DNA of 64,000 nt from Actinosynnema sp. ALI-1.44 (GTDB lineage: Bacteria > Actinomycetota > Actinomycetes > Mycobacteriales > Pseudonocardiaceae): the NCBI RefSeq assembly GCF_001984155.1, contig NZ_MTQO01000037.1:62001-126000 (forward strand). The letters are read 5' to 3'. The position numbers were made by a program, and so were the translations under genes. Shown here in pieces: positions 50,372 to 58,545 of this stretch (its first letter is position 1; each line of letters begins with the position of its first letter). The notes under the pieces were generated by a model. That model was not told the origin of the DNA. It ran no database searches and worked only from the letters and a program-made list of their open reading frames with translations.

Positions 50372-51144
50372 TGGACGTCGCGCTCACCGGTGTCTCGGTC
50401 GACATCGCGGGCAAGTCGCTGATCAGGGACCTGCACCTGGAGGCCGACTCCGGGCAGGTGGTCGGACTCGTCGGCCCGAACGGCAGCGGCAAGTCCACCG
50501 CGCTGCGGTGCGTCTACCGCGCGCTGACGCCCAGTGCCGGGGCGGTGTACCTGGACGGCACGGACGTGGCCACGTTGACCTTGCGGGACAACGCGAAACA
50601 CGTCGCCGCGTTGACGCAGGACAACCGCACGGACCTTGATTTCACGGTGTCCGAGGTGGTGGCACTCGGCCGGACACCGCACCTGCGGGGAAACCAGCCG
50701 TTGTCGGCCAAGGAACACGACCTGTGCCGTGAAGCGATGGACCAGACGGATGTGCTGCACCTCCAGGACCGCAGCGTCCTGACGCTGTCCGGTGGCGAAC
50801 GGCAACGCGTGTTCATCGCCAGGGCTCTGGTCCAGGAGCCCAGGGTGCTGGTCCTCGACGAACCGACCAACCACCTGGACGTGCGCCACCAGGTGGAGCT
50901 GTTGTCGTTCCTCGGCAAATCCGGGCTGACGGTGCTCGTCGCCATTCACGACCTGAACCTCGCCGCTGCCGCGTGCGACCGCCTCGGCGTGCTCGCCGGA
51001 GGTGAACTGGTGGCCGCCGGGGCCCCGATCGACGTGCTCACACCAGACCTTGTCCGCAGGGTGTTCGGCGTGGACGCGACCGTCGTCGCCCACCCGCGGA
51101 CCGGTGTCCCGCAGTTGCTGTACGACCTCAAGGAGAAAGCGTGA
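50371..51144 (+). CDS. Metal-chelate ABC transporter ATP-binding protein (FecE family)
   Basis: A 257-residue ATPase with Walker A GPNGSGKST, signature LSGGERQRVFIARAL and Walker B VLVLDEPTNHLD, followed by the switch His in AIHDLNLA. The start overlaps the permease stop by one base. It also contains FTVSEVVALGRTPHL, the signature segment of siderophore-type ATPases. Confidence 0.92.
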   Translation: MDVALTGVSVDIAGKSLIRDLHLEADSGQVVGLVGPNGSGKSTALRCVYRALTPSAGAVYLDGTDVATLTLRDNAKHVAALTQDNRTDLDFTVSEVVALGRTPHLRGNQPLSAKEHDLCREAMDQTDVLHLQDRSVLTLSGGERQRVFIARALVQEPRVLVLDEPTNHLDVRHQVELLSFLGKSGLTVLVAIHDLNLAAAACDRLGVLAGGELVAAGAPIDVLTPDLVRRVFGVDATVVAHPRTGVPQLLYDLKEKA

Positions 51145-52121
51145 CCAGGATATCGGCCCTCGTGCTCGCGGTGGGCCTGCTGGCCGGGTGCGGGGCGTCC
51201 GTGCAACCGACGGCGGAGGCGAACGCACCGGTCACGGTCACCAACTGCGGCAAGGAAGTCAGCTACCCGCTGCCGCAGCGACCGGTCGCGTACGACGTCA
51301 GCGGTGCGGAGAAGATGTTCTCGCTCGGCCTGGCCGACCGCATGCGCGGCTACGTGATGAACAAGCTCGGCGACCCGTCGATCGCCGGATCGCCGTGGCG
51401 CGAGGACTACACCAAGGTCCAACGGCTCGGCACCGCCAGGATCACGCGGGAGATCGTGGTCGACGCCAAGGCGGACTGGGTGCTGGCCGGGTGGGGGTCG
51501 GGGTTCAGCGAGGAGCGCGGGATCACGCCGCAACTGCTCGACCAGGTCGGCATCCGCAGCTACATGCACACCGAGACCTGCTGGAACTACGGTGACAAGA
51601 AAACCGACGTGCCCGCGCTCGATGCGCTGTACGCCGACCTGGAGAACCTCGGGCGGATCTTCAAGGTCGAGCAGCGCGCCACGGACCTGGTGGCCGAGTT
51701 GAAGGGCCGCGTGGCCAAGGTGCGGCAGTCGGTCCCGGCGAACACCCAGCCTGCCAAGGTCTTCGTGTACGACTCCGGCACCGACCAGCCGTACACGGCG
51801 GGCAGGCACGCCGCGCCCACCGACATCATCAACACCGCCGGTGGCCGCAACGTCATGGACGGCTTGGGGAAGGGCTGGGCGACGGTCGGCTGGGAACCGG
51901 TCGTGCAGGCCGCGCCCGATGTGATCATCATCGTTGACTACGCCGACCAGCCAGCCGCGGACAAGCGGAAGTTCCTCGAATCGCTGCCCGCCCTGAAGTC
52001 CGTCCCGGCAGTGCAACAGGGCCGCTACTTCGTCATGTCCTACGGGGACGCTGTCAGCGGCCCGCGCAACGTCAAGGGCGCCGAGGACTTCGCCGCGTAC
52101 CTCAGGTCGGTCGGTCGATGA
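51141..52121 (+). CDS. Metal-chelate ABC transporter substrate-binding lipoprotein (FecB family)
   Basis: A 326-residue binding protein with lipoprotein signal MTRISALVLAVGLLAGC (lipobox LAGC). The helical-backbone FecB fold has VTVTNCGKEVSYPLPQRPVA, DWVLAGWGSGF and PDVIIIVDYADQP. It is started by GTG in a GTGA overlap with the ATPase. It delivers a metal chelate to the permease. Confidence 0.92.
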   Translation: MTRISALVLAVGLLAGCGASVQPTAEANAPVTVTNCGKEVSYPLPQRPVAYDVSGAEKMFSLGLADRMRGYVMNKLGDPSIAGSPWREDYTKVQRLGTARITREIVVDAKADWVLAGWGSGFSEERGITPQLLDQVGIRSYMHTETCWNYGDKKTDVPALDALYADLENLGRIFKVEQRATDLVAELKGRVAKVRQSVPANTQPAKVFVYDSGTDQPYTAGRHAAPTDIINTAGGRNVMDGLGKGWATVGWEPVVQAAPDVIIIVDYADQPAADKRKFLESLPALKSVPAVQQGRYFVMSYGDAVSGPRNVKGAEDFAAYLRSVGR

Positions 52122-53164
52122 GCCCAGGTCCGACCAACACCGTCCACGAGCACATCACCGACGCGATCAAGCAACCCGACCTGGTACGCCTGACCGACAA
52201 CGTAGTGCTCGCCCGGTTCGAGACCATGAAGGTGTACGCGGCGCTCGGCGCGGTCCGTACGCTGCTCGACCGCGGGGTCGTCCGCCCAGGACAGACACTT
52301 GTGGACAGTTCCAGTGGTATCTACGCGTTGGCGCTGGCCATGGCGTGTCACCGCTACGGTCTCAAGTGCCACATCGTCGCTTCGACCACTGTGGATGCGG
52401 GAATGCGGGCGCAGCTGGAGTTGCTCGGCGCTACGGTCGACCAGATGCCGCCGTCGCAGTCGCTGCGGCTCGACCAGGAACGCCGGGTGCACCGGGTCAG
52501 CCAGCTGCTGGCGCAGCGCCCGGACGTGCACTGGATGCGGCAGTACCACGACAGTGTTCACTATGAGGGCTACAAGCACTTCGCGGAGCTGATCACTTCC
52601 GCGCTCGGTGACGGCCCGTTGACCGTGGTCGGCGCGGTGGGAACGGGCGCGTCCACCGGCGGGGTCGTCGAGCCCCTGCGCCGGGCCGACCCGTCCGTGC
52701 GGCTGTTGGGGTTGCAGCCGTTCGGCAGCGTCACGTTCGGCAGCGAGGGGTTCACCGACCCCGAGGCGATCATCGCCGGGATCGGCAGCTCGATCTGGTT
52801 CGACAACGTCCGCCACCACCTGTACGACGGTCTCCACTGGGTGGATTTCCGGCACGCCATGGCCGGGACGATCGGGTTGATGCGCGAGCACGCGGTGTTC
52901 GCCGGACTGTCCACCGGTGCGGCGTACCTGGTCGCGGGCTGGGAGGCGGCGCGAAACCCGGACCGGACCCACGTCGTGATCGGCGCGGACACCGGACATC
53001 GATACGTGGACAGGGTGTTCGCCCGGCACGAGGAAGCGCCGGACATGGACTCGTTGAGTCCATTGGAGATCACGTCACTGGAAGACCTCGCGATGCCGTG
53101 GTCGACGATGGAGTGGCACCGCCGGGCGTGGCCGGCCGTGCGACAGGAAGAACAGGCATCATGA
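52118..53164 (+). CDS. PLP-dependent cysteine-synthase-like enzyme (tryptophan-synthase-beta fold)
   Basis: A 348-residue fold-type II PLP enzyme. The PLP lysine is probably Lys38 in RFETMKVYAA, where cysteine synthases have NPTGSVKDR. The Asn loop is replaced by DSSSGIYALALAMA, and the phosphate loop is GTGASTGG. These departures place it outside ordinary CysK. Relatives such as SbnA make 2,3-diaminopropionate precursors for siderophores. Its location between a FecB gene and an ATP-grasp gene suggests it supplies an amino-acid building block. Both ends overlap neighbours by 4 bp. Confidence 0.82.
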   Translation: MSPGPTNTVHEHITDAIKQPDLVRLTDNVVLARFETMKVYAALGAVRTLLDRGVVRPGQTLVDSSSGIYALALAMACHRYGLKCHIVASTTVDAGMRAQLELLGATVDQMPPSQSLRLDQERRVHRVSQLLAQRPDVHWMRQYHDSVHYEGYKHFAELITSALGDGPLTVVGAVGTGASTGGVVEPLRRADPSVRLLGLQPFGSVTFGSEGFTDPEAIIAGIGSSIWFDNVRHHLYDGLHWVDFRHAMAGTIGLMREHAVFAGLSTGAAYLVAGWEAARNPDRTHVVIGADTGHRYVDRVFARHEEAPDMDSLSPLEITSLEDLAMPWSTMEWHRRAWPAVRQEEQAS

Positions 53165-53373
53165 CAGCGACATCGTCTCCGTGCACACCGTGCTCAGCGA
53201 CCGCACCCGCGGCCACCCCTTGTGTCAACCTCGAGGCCCGACGCGGGCCGCGTGGCAGCCGACCGCACCTCAGGGGAACGTGGCGCAAACCAGCCATCGG
53301 TACGCAACGAACTGAATGGTGCCAGCCCAAGGTGACCAAGCGCCGAAATTCCGGGGAGGCGGAACTGCCTTGA
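53161..53373 (+). CDS. Small Cys-containing, Arg-rich ORF coupled to both neighbours
   Basis: A 70-codon frame. It starts in an ATGA overlap with the PLP enzyme stop and ends in a TTGA overlap with the ATP-grasp start. The N-terminus MTATSSPCTPCSATAPAATP has a CTPC motif; another Cys follows at 21 and a fourth near residue 53. The rest is basic. Third-position GC (about two thirds) is lower than in neighbours, so it may be a young gene, a leader-type coupling ORF, or a precursor peptide. No family is recognised. Confidence 0.42.
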   Translation: MTATSSPCTPCSATAPAATPCVNLEARRGPRGSRPHLRGTWRKPAIGTQRTEWCQPKVTKRRNSGEAELP

Positions 53374-54563
53374 CCATTGTGGCTCTCGAAGCACTCACGT
53401 TCGGCCTCGGGCACATGGTCCGCGCCGCGGCCGAGTCCGGCGAACGGCTGTGCCTGCTGACCGGTGTCCGTGAGATCTACCGGCACGAACTGTCCCGGCT
53501 GTCCGCCGACGCGCTGGACGTCTTCGACGTCGACACCACCGACATCGATGCCTGTGCGGCGATCCTCAAGCAGATCCCGGACCTGCACGGCCTGATCAAC
53601 TCCACCGACACGTGGCTGGTGCCGGGCGCCGAACTGGCGGAACGGTTCGGCCTGCCCGGACGGTCCGTCGACTCCGCGCTGTTCCTCCGTGACAAGCGCG
53701 AAGTGCGCGAAAGGCTTCATGAGCACGGCTTGAGTCCGGCGCCGGGCGACACGCTTCCCGCTGTGCTCAAGGATTCCTCGGGTACCTCGTCGCGCAACGT
53801 GTGGCTGGTGCGTACCCGGCAGGAGCTGGACACGGCACGCGAGGAGGCGGCGAACGGCGACCTGAAAGGCGAATTGTTCGCCGAGCCGCTGTTCGAAGGC
53901 CCGGTGTACAGCGCCGAGACGATCACGTGGGGCGGACGGACGCGCCTGCTGGGTGTGCTCAGCCGTCAGGTGACCGGGGTCCGCGAGGACGCGGCGGCGT
54001 TTCCGGTCGTGTTCCCGCCGGAGGACTCGGTGGCCGGGTGGGTCAGTGAGGTGCTCGACGTGGTGGAGTTCGAACAGGGCTTCGCGCACGTGGAGTTCGT
54101 GCTCACTGTGGACGGTCCGCAGCTCGTCGAGATCAACCCGCGCATCGGCGGTGCTCTGGTGGGCGAGGCGTTGTGCCGCAACCTCGGCACGAACGTGTAC
54201 GAATCGATGATCGACATGGCGCTCGGCCGGGCGCCAGCTCTGCTCATCGGCGCTGAACCGACCGGCCCCGGCGTGGCCTTCGCGCTGGTTTACCCGGCAC
54301 AGCAAGGTGTTCTGACTGCTGTCGACGGCGTGGACCGGCTCGCGGCGTACCCGGGAAACCCCGAGTGGTACCCGACCAAGGCCGTGGGGGATCACATCGA
54401 GCACGTGACCGACCAGCGCGGCTGTGTCGGCATCGTGCTGGCCGAGGGACCGACCGCGGAACTGGCGATGCACCGGGCGCTGGCTGCGGCCGCCGCGATC
54501 ACTGCCGTGGTTACGCCGACAGCAAAACCAGGAGCTCAGGGGACCGCGCTGCCTTTAGGGTGA
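53370..54563 (+). CDS. ATP-grasp ligase
   Basis: A 397-residue protein started by TTG after GGGGAGG (53353-53359), in frame with LTIVALEALTFGLGHM. ATP-grasp features: nucleotide-binding Lys in PAVLKDSSGTSSRNVWLV, FAEPLFEGPVYSAE, and the Mg site FVLTVDGPQLVEINPRIGG. Such enzymes join a carboxylate to an amine through an acyl phosphate. With the adjacent PLP enzyme it may assemble a small amide-linked chelator. A longer upstream frame from 53316 exists, but the TTG has the ribosome binding site. Confidence 0.86.
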   Translation: MTIVALEALTFGLGHMVRAAAESGERLCLLTGVREIYRHELSRLSADALDVFDVDTTDIDACAAILKQIPDLHGLINSTDTWLVPGAELAERFGLPGRSVDSALFLRDKREVRERLHEHGLSPAPGDTLPAVLKDSSGTSSRNVWLVRTRQELDTAREEAANGDLKGELFAEPLFEGPVYSAETITWGGRTRLLGVLSRQVTGVREDAAAFPVVFPPEDSVAGWVSEVLDVVEFEQGFAHVEFVLTVDGPQLVEINPRIGGALVGEALCRNLGTNVYESMIDMALGRAPALLIGAEPTGPGVAFALVYPAQQGVLTAVDGVDRLAAYPGNPEWYPTKAVGDHIEHVTDQRGCVGIVLAEGPTAELAMHRALAAAAAITAVVTPTAKPGAQGTALPLG

Positions 54564-54568
54564 CCGGC

Positions 54569-55351
54569 ATGGGCGACGTGATCACTGGCACTGCCGCGGG
54601 CGTGCCGTACACAGCATTGCGACCAGCGGTCGAGACCGACGCGTTGCTCGTGTCCTGGCACATGATCGACGCACCGAAGTCGGACGCCGCCTTCGCCGCC
54701 GCGTTGCCGTTGCACGACGTCCCGGCGTGGCGCGTGCACCTGGGCCTGCCGTTCTGCGGCGCGAGGATGGTCGACGGCAGCATGGACGCGGTGATCGAGC
54801 GAGCACGGCGTGACGCGGTGCTGGAGTACTTCGCGGGCTTCACCGTCCAGGCCGTCGAGGAATTTCCCGCCGCGCTGACGGAAGTTCGCAAGCAGTTGTC
54901 CATTGGTGACGGCCCGCTGTTCGCGCTGGGCGGGTCGCTCGGCGGTCTCGTCGCCCTGCGGAACATGACCAGGGCGGAGTTCAAGGCTGGCGCCGTGGTC
55001 AACGCGTTGATCAAGGTGCGGACGGGAGTCGCCCTGATCGAGGAGATCGTGGGCATCCCGTACACGTGGACCGACGAGTCGGCTGCCGCAGCCGACGCGC
55101 TGGACCTCGTCGCGCGTGCGGGCGAACTCGGTAATGTCCCGCTGCTCGTGGTCAGCGGCGAAGAGGACTACCCGATTTTCCGCGAGGACGCCAAGAACCT
55201 GGCCGATGCGGTGCCCAACGGCGAACTGGCCACCATCCCTGGCCTCGCACACCCGCTCGCGCAGGAGCCTGGCATCGAGCCCGCGCCGCAGACCCCGTCG
55301 GCCAAGCTGGTCGACGACCTGCTCACCCAGTGGTTCCGGAAGCACGTGTGA
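54569..55351 (+). CDS. Alpha/beta hydrolase
   Basis: A 260-residue hydrolase with nucleophile elbow ALGGSLGGLVAL, Asp in VVSGEEDYPIF and His in PGLAHPLAQEP. It starts 5 bp after the ATP-grasp stop. A -10-like TAGGGT (54556-54561) sits 7 nt before the ATG, so it may also be transcribed alone as a leaderless mRNA. Possible roles are chelator release or an unrelated esterase. Its 3' end overlaps the convergent MFS gene by 29 bp. Confidence 0.8.
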   Translation: MGDVITGTAAGVPYTALRPAVETDALLVSWHMIDAPKSDAAFAAALPLHDVPAWRVHLGLPFCGARMVDGSMDAVIERARRDAVLEYFAGFTVQAVEEFPAALTEVRKQLSIGDGPLFALGGSLGGLVALRNMTRAEFKAGAVVNALIKVRTGVALIEEIVGIPYTWTDESAAAADALDLVARAGELGNVPLLVVSGEEDYPIFREDAKNLADAVPNGELATIPGLAHPLAQEPGIEPAPQTPSAKLVDDLLTQWFRKHV

Positions 55352-56495
55352 CCAGCAGGAACACAGGCAGCACAGCGAGGACTCCGGCCACCGCGGCCAC
55401 GAGCGGGTAGCCGCCGTGGCCGAACAGGTGGCCGGAGCCGATGCTCGCGAACGCCGACGACCCCCAGATCACCGCGTCCACCGCGCCTTTCGCGCGTGTC
55501 TGCACCGACGTGCTCAACAGGCTGCTGCCGCCGACGAACATCAGGTTCCAGCCGTACCCGAGCAGGAACAACGACACCGGCAGACCGGATTCGTGCGAGG
55601 TGGGCAGGAAGTAGGCGAGCACAGTGGCGGCCACCAGGACGGCGATGCCGATGCCGATGGTGCGCCGCCCGCCGATCCGGTCGGCGATCCGACCGGTCAA
55701 CGGCGACAACGCGAACATCCCGAAGATGTGCGCGGCGAGGATCCAGCCGACGACGTCGAGGCTGTGACCGAGGTGGTGCAGTTGCGGTGGCGTCATCGTC
55801 ATGACGGCGACCATGGTGATCTGCGCGGCCACCATGGCGCCCAAGGGAAGCCGTAACGAACGCCGCCGGAACACCCGCCACCCTTCGTGTGTGGCCTGTT
55901 CGCTCACCTCGTCGGCCGGGAGTGCGAGAGCGGCGGCGACCGCGGCGCACGCCACCGCGACCGTCGCGGTGAGGATCGGCCCGGCCAGTTCGGGCAGTCC
56001 GAGCCACCCGGCGGCATGCGCGGTCGGCGAGATCATCAACGGCCCGGTCAACGCGCCGATCGTACCGGCCCACACCACCGAGGACAGTGCGAAACCCTTG
56101 CGCTCCAACGGGTACATGTCGGCGGCCAGATAGCGGGACAGCTGGGCGGCGCCGTTGCCGAGCCCCAGTGCGACCAGCCCGACGAGCAGCAGGAGCAGTT
56201 CACCGGCGGCAGCGCCACCGAAAGCCAGCAGCCCGCCGACGGTGGCAAGACCGTACCCGGTCAGCAACGCGAAACGCCTGCCGCGCCGCGCGGTCAACGC
56301 CCCGGCCAGCAATGCGCCGACCGCGGTCCCCGCGACCCCGGCGGCGCTGGGCAAACCGCTGGCCGCCGGTCCACCGGCATCGGCCGCGATCAACGTCCCG
56401 GCCGTGTTGGCCAGCACGGTCGCGGTGTTCATGAGCGCGACAGTCACGAAAAGCGCGGACATCGACCGCCGCCGAGTCCGGGTCCCCAGTTCCAT
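55323..56495 (-). CDS. MFS transporter (drug/metabolite efflux type)
   Basis: A 390-residue protein with twelve predicted helices. The first helix is LFVTVALMNTATVLANTAG; the loop 2-3 motif appears as GALTARRGRRFALLTG and again as GRIADRIGGRRTIG. ATG 56495 is preceded at 8 nt by TAACAT (minus strand), a plausible -10 for a leaderless transcript. It is convergent with the chelator operon and divergent from an Lrp gene, so it could export the operon's product or an amino acid. Confidence 0.85.
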   Translation of the reverse strand: MELGTRTRRRSMSALFVTVALMNTATVLANTAGTLIAADAGGPAASGLPSAAGVAGTAVGALLAGALTARRGRRFALLTGYGLATVGGLLAFGGAAAGELLLLLVGLVALGLGNGAAQLSRYLAADMYPLERKGFALSSVVWAGTIGALTGPLMISPTAHAAGWLGLPELAGPILTATVAVACAAVAAALALPADEVSEQATHEGWRVFRRRSLRLPLGAMVAAQITMVAVMTMTPPQLHHLGHSLDVVGWILAAHIFGMFALSPLTGRIADRIGGRRTIGIGIAVLVAATVLAYFLPTSHESGLPVSLFLLGYGWNLMFVGGSSLLSTSVQTRAKGAVDAVIWGSSAFASIGSGHLFGHGGYPLVAAVAGVLAVLPVFLLVTRASGTTG

Positions 56496-56590
56496 GACCG
56501 TCGATGTTATGCAGGCGCAAGCCGTTTTCGAATGACTACAGTACGGAAAAGCGCACGCCGCACCGTGCGGACGCAAGGAGGATGCGGCCG

Positions 56591-57112
56591 ATGACCTTCC
56601 GAACGGAAAGAGACCTCGACGAGCTGGACTGGCGCATCGTCGAACGGCTGCAACACGACGGCAGGCTTTCGTTCAAGGAGTTGGGCAGGAGGGTGAACCT
56701 GTCCGCGCCCGCGGTGGCCGAACGAGTCCGCAGACTGGAGGAATCCGGGGTGATCACCGGGTACCACGCCAGAGTGGACCCGCGGACGGCGGGCTACCCG
56801 ATCTCCGCCTTCATCGAGATGCGCTGCTCACTGGGCAGGTGCCTGCTGAAGACAAGCGCCGCGGCCGACTACCCGGAGGTCGTCGAGATCCACAAGCTCA
56901 GCGGTGACCACTGCTCGATGCTCAAAGTACGCGCCGCGTCACTCGAACACTTCGAGGGCTTGCTGGAGCGCATCGGCAAACACGGCGAGATGCGCTCGTC
57001 GGTCGTGCTGTCCACGCAGTACGACGGCCGCCCGGTCGAGCGCCCGGCGGCGGACTTCTTCCGTGCCACGACAAGCCACGGCTGGTCCAAGCCGGACAGC
57101 CGTCCGTCCTGA
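56591..57112 (+). CDS. Lrp/AsnC-family transcriptional regulator
   Basis: A 173-residue regulator with an N-terminal helix-turn-helix (LDELDWRIVERLQHDGRLSF, KELGRRVNLSAPAVAERVRR) and the RAM/AsnC ligand domain (YPISAFIEMRC, VVEIHKLSGDHCSMLKVRA). AGGAGG lies 10 bp before ATG 56591. The divergent MFS gene, 95 bp away, is the obvious target, as Lrp-type regulators often control adjacent exporters. Confidence 0.9.
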   Translation: MTFRTERDLDELDWRIVERLQHDGRLSFKELGRRVNLSAPAVAERVRRLEESGVITGYHARVDPRTAGYPISAFIEMRCSLGRCLLKTSAAADYPEVVEIHKLSGDHCSMLKVRAASLEHFEGLLERIGKHGEMRSSVVLSTQYDGRPVERPAADFFRATTSHGWSKPDSRPS

Positions 57113-57116
57113 CGGG

Positions 57117-57686
57117 TCACTCCGGGTGGGCGCGGTGGCGTGTGGCGAAGGTGCGTTGTTTGGCGCGAGCGCCGCACACCTGCATGGAACACCATGTCCG
57201 GGACCGGTTGCGTGTCGTGTCCCGGAACGCCTCGCGGCAGTTCAAGTCGGCGCACACCTTGGCACGCGGCCAGGAGCCGTCGGCGCGCCCCAGCGTCACC
57301 GCTACCAGGAGCCACGCCAAACCCGTGCGGGCAGTCCCGGTCTCGGCAGGGCGGAGGAACGCCACGTCGTCATCCGGATCTGCCTGAAGGCGTAGTTCCA
57401 CGGCCAGTGTGCGCATGGCGGCCAATGCCCCCTCGTCTTCGGGTCCGGCCGCGTCGTTGTGCTTGGCCAGCAGAGCGCGTAGCCCTTCACGCATCACGTG
57501 TGCTTCCGTGACGTCCTCATCGGCTGTGCCGATGTCGGTGAAACCTTGCTTTTCCCACCATGCCGTGAGCGTGTCCGGCGTGTCGATCTCCTCGCGGGCA
57601 TGGGGATTGTCGGCCAGGATGCCGCGCGTGTTGACGAACCGGCAGACCAGATCGAGATCTGCCCGCACCCCGGGTTGTCGGGCCAT
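57117..57686 (-). CDS. CGNR zinc-finger (ABATE-type) regulator
   Basis: A 189-residue protein. The N-terminal part (LDLVCRFVNTRGI...) is the ABATE stress-domain type; the C-terminus is a zinc ribbon with two Cx4C pairs, VCADLNCREAF and WCSMQVCGARAK. The final pair normally reads CGNR and here reads CGAR. It is probably a DNA-binding regulator. It ends 4 bp from the Lrp stop (convergent). Repeats upstream (57712-57749) may be its operator. Confidence 0.85.
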   Translation of the reverse strand: MARQPGVRADLDLVCRFVNTRGILADNPHAREEIDTPDTLTAWWEKQGFTDIGTADEDVTEAHVMREGLRALLAKHNDAAGPEDEGALAAMRTLAVELRLQADPDDDVAFLRPAETGTARTGLAWLLVAVTLGRADGSWPRAKVCADLNCREAFRDTTRNRSRTWCSMQVCGARAKQRTFATRHRAHPE

Positions 57687-57711
57687 GCCGTCACCTTACC
57701 GGCTAATCGGC

Positions 57712-57749
57712 ATAGATGGTTGCAACCGACTATCGTGAATAGATGGTTG
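57712..57749. promoter_or_regulatory. Repeats upstream of the CGNR gene
   Basis: ATAGATGGTTG occurs twice as a direct repeat (57712-57722 and 57739-57749). The first copy merges into the palindrome GGTTGCAACC (57718-57727). Between them CAACCGACTAT pairs with the second ATAGATGGTTG in 9 of 11 positions. It lies 26 bp upstream of the CGNR ATG and is probably an autoregulatory site. Confidence 0.45.
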
Positions 57750-58255
57750 TCGTGCTGGGATGTGCCGCACACGGAACAGCCGCTCGCCCACCAGCGGTAG
57801 TACTTTCACAGCACGGTTGCCCGTGCTGACCGTGGCCACAAAGCCGCCGAAGGCGCCCGGAGCATCCCTCATATCGATATGACCCGGGCAGGTTCAAACG
57901 GACTGGACAACCGGCAAGGAAAGGGCGGTTGCCCATGACCTGCGTGAGCGCCGCCTAGCTCACCACGTTGAGAGCCAAAGGGTCTGAACGGTGTGGCGTG
58001 GCGGTCGTCGCCTTTTTACGGAGATGACCTGCGGCGGTGCGGCCCTGTTCGCGCTCGACGCGGGATTCTCGCATCAGATGCGAAGTCGGGAGGCGAGTTG
58101 ATGGTGAGATCGACGAAACCGGTGGCCGGTGTCCTGTCTCATCGATGTTGAGGCAGTCTCGCTGAAGTGATGTAGCCGACGCGTCGTACCGCCAAGACCC
58201 GACGCGACGGTGGGCAGACTGATCACCCGCTACACGGCAAGGGGACGCTGACCGC
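57750..58255. other. About 0.5 kb without a recognisable gene
   Basis: Short frames exist in several phases, but none shows the strong third-position GC of real genes here, and base composition is lower in GC. No transposase, tRNA or known RNA motif is apparent. It adjoins the gene fragments at 58256-58764, so this looks like decayed DNA at an old rearrangement point. Confidence 0.5.
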
Positions 58256-58545
58256 TCAGCTCTCTTCGGACTTGAGGGCCGCATCGAGGGCGGCGTCATA
58301 ACGGGCGTCCCTGCGGCGTCGAACCACAAAAATGATCCCCGTGCCGAGAAGGGCGAGCACGGCGATCCCGCCGAACAGCCACCACTGCCAGGTCGACGGG
58401 GTGTGCCCGGTGACGGCGACGACCTCGCCCTCGCCGGGCACGGACGTGATGTCCCGCAGGGTCAACATCGTGTCGCCCTGGGTAAGCAGGCCGTTGTTGG
58501 CGCGGAAGTCCTCCAGATCGGTGTAGGTCCGTGCCCGTTGTGCAG
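58256..58545 (-). pseudogene. C-terminal fragment of a membrane protein
   Basis: The frame is open from about 58545 down to a TGA at 58256. It reads RTYTDLEDFRANNGLL, then LTLRDITSVPGEGEV, then one membrane helix (WWLFGGIAVLALLGTGIIFVV) and a basic and acidic tail ending KSEES. A 70-residue reading from ATG 58468 is possible, but coding character continues upstream without a start until it meets the MFS remnant on the other strand. That suggests a truncated gene. No family is assigned. Confidence 0.5.
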
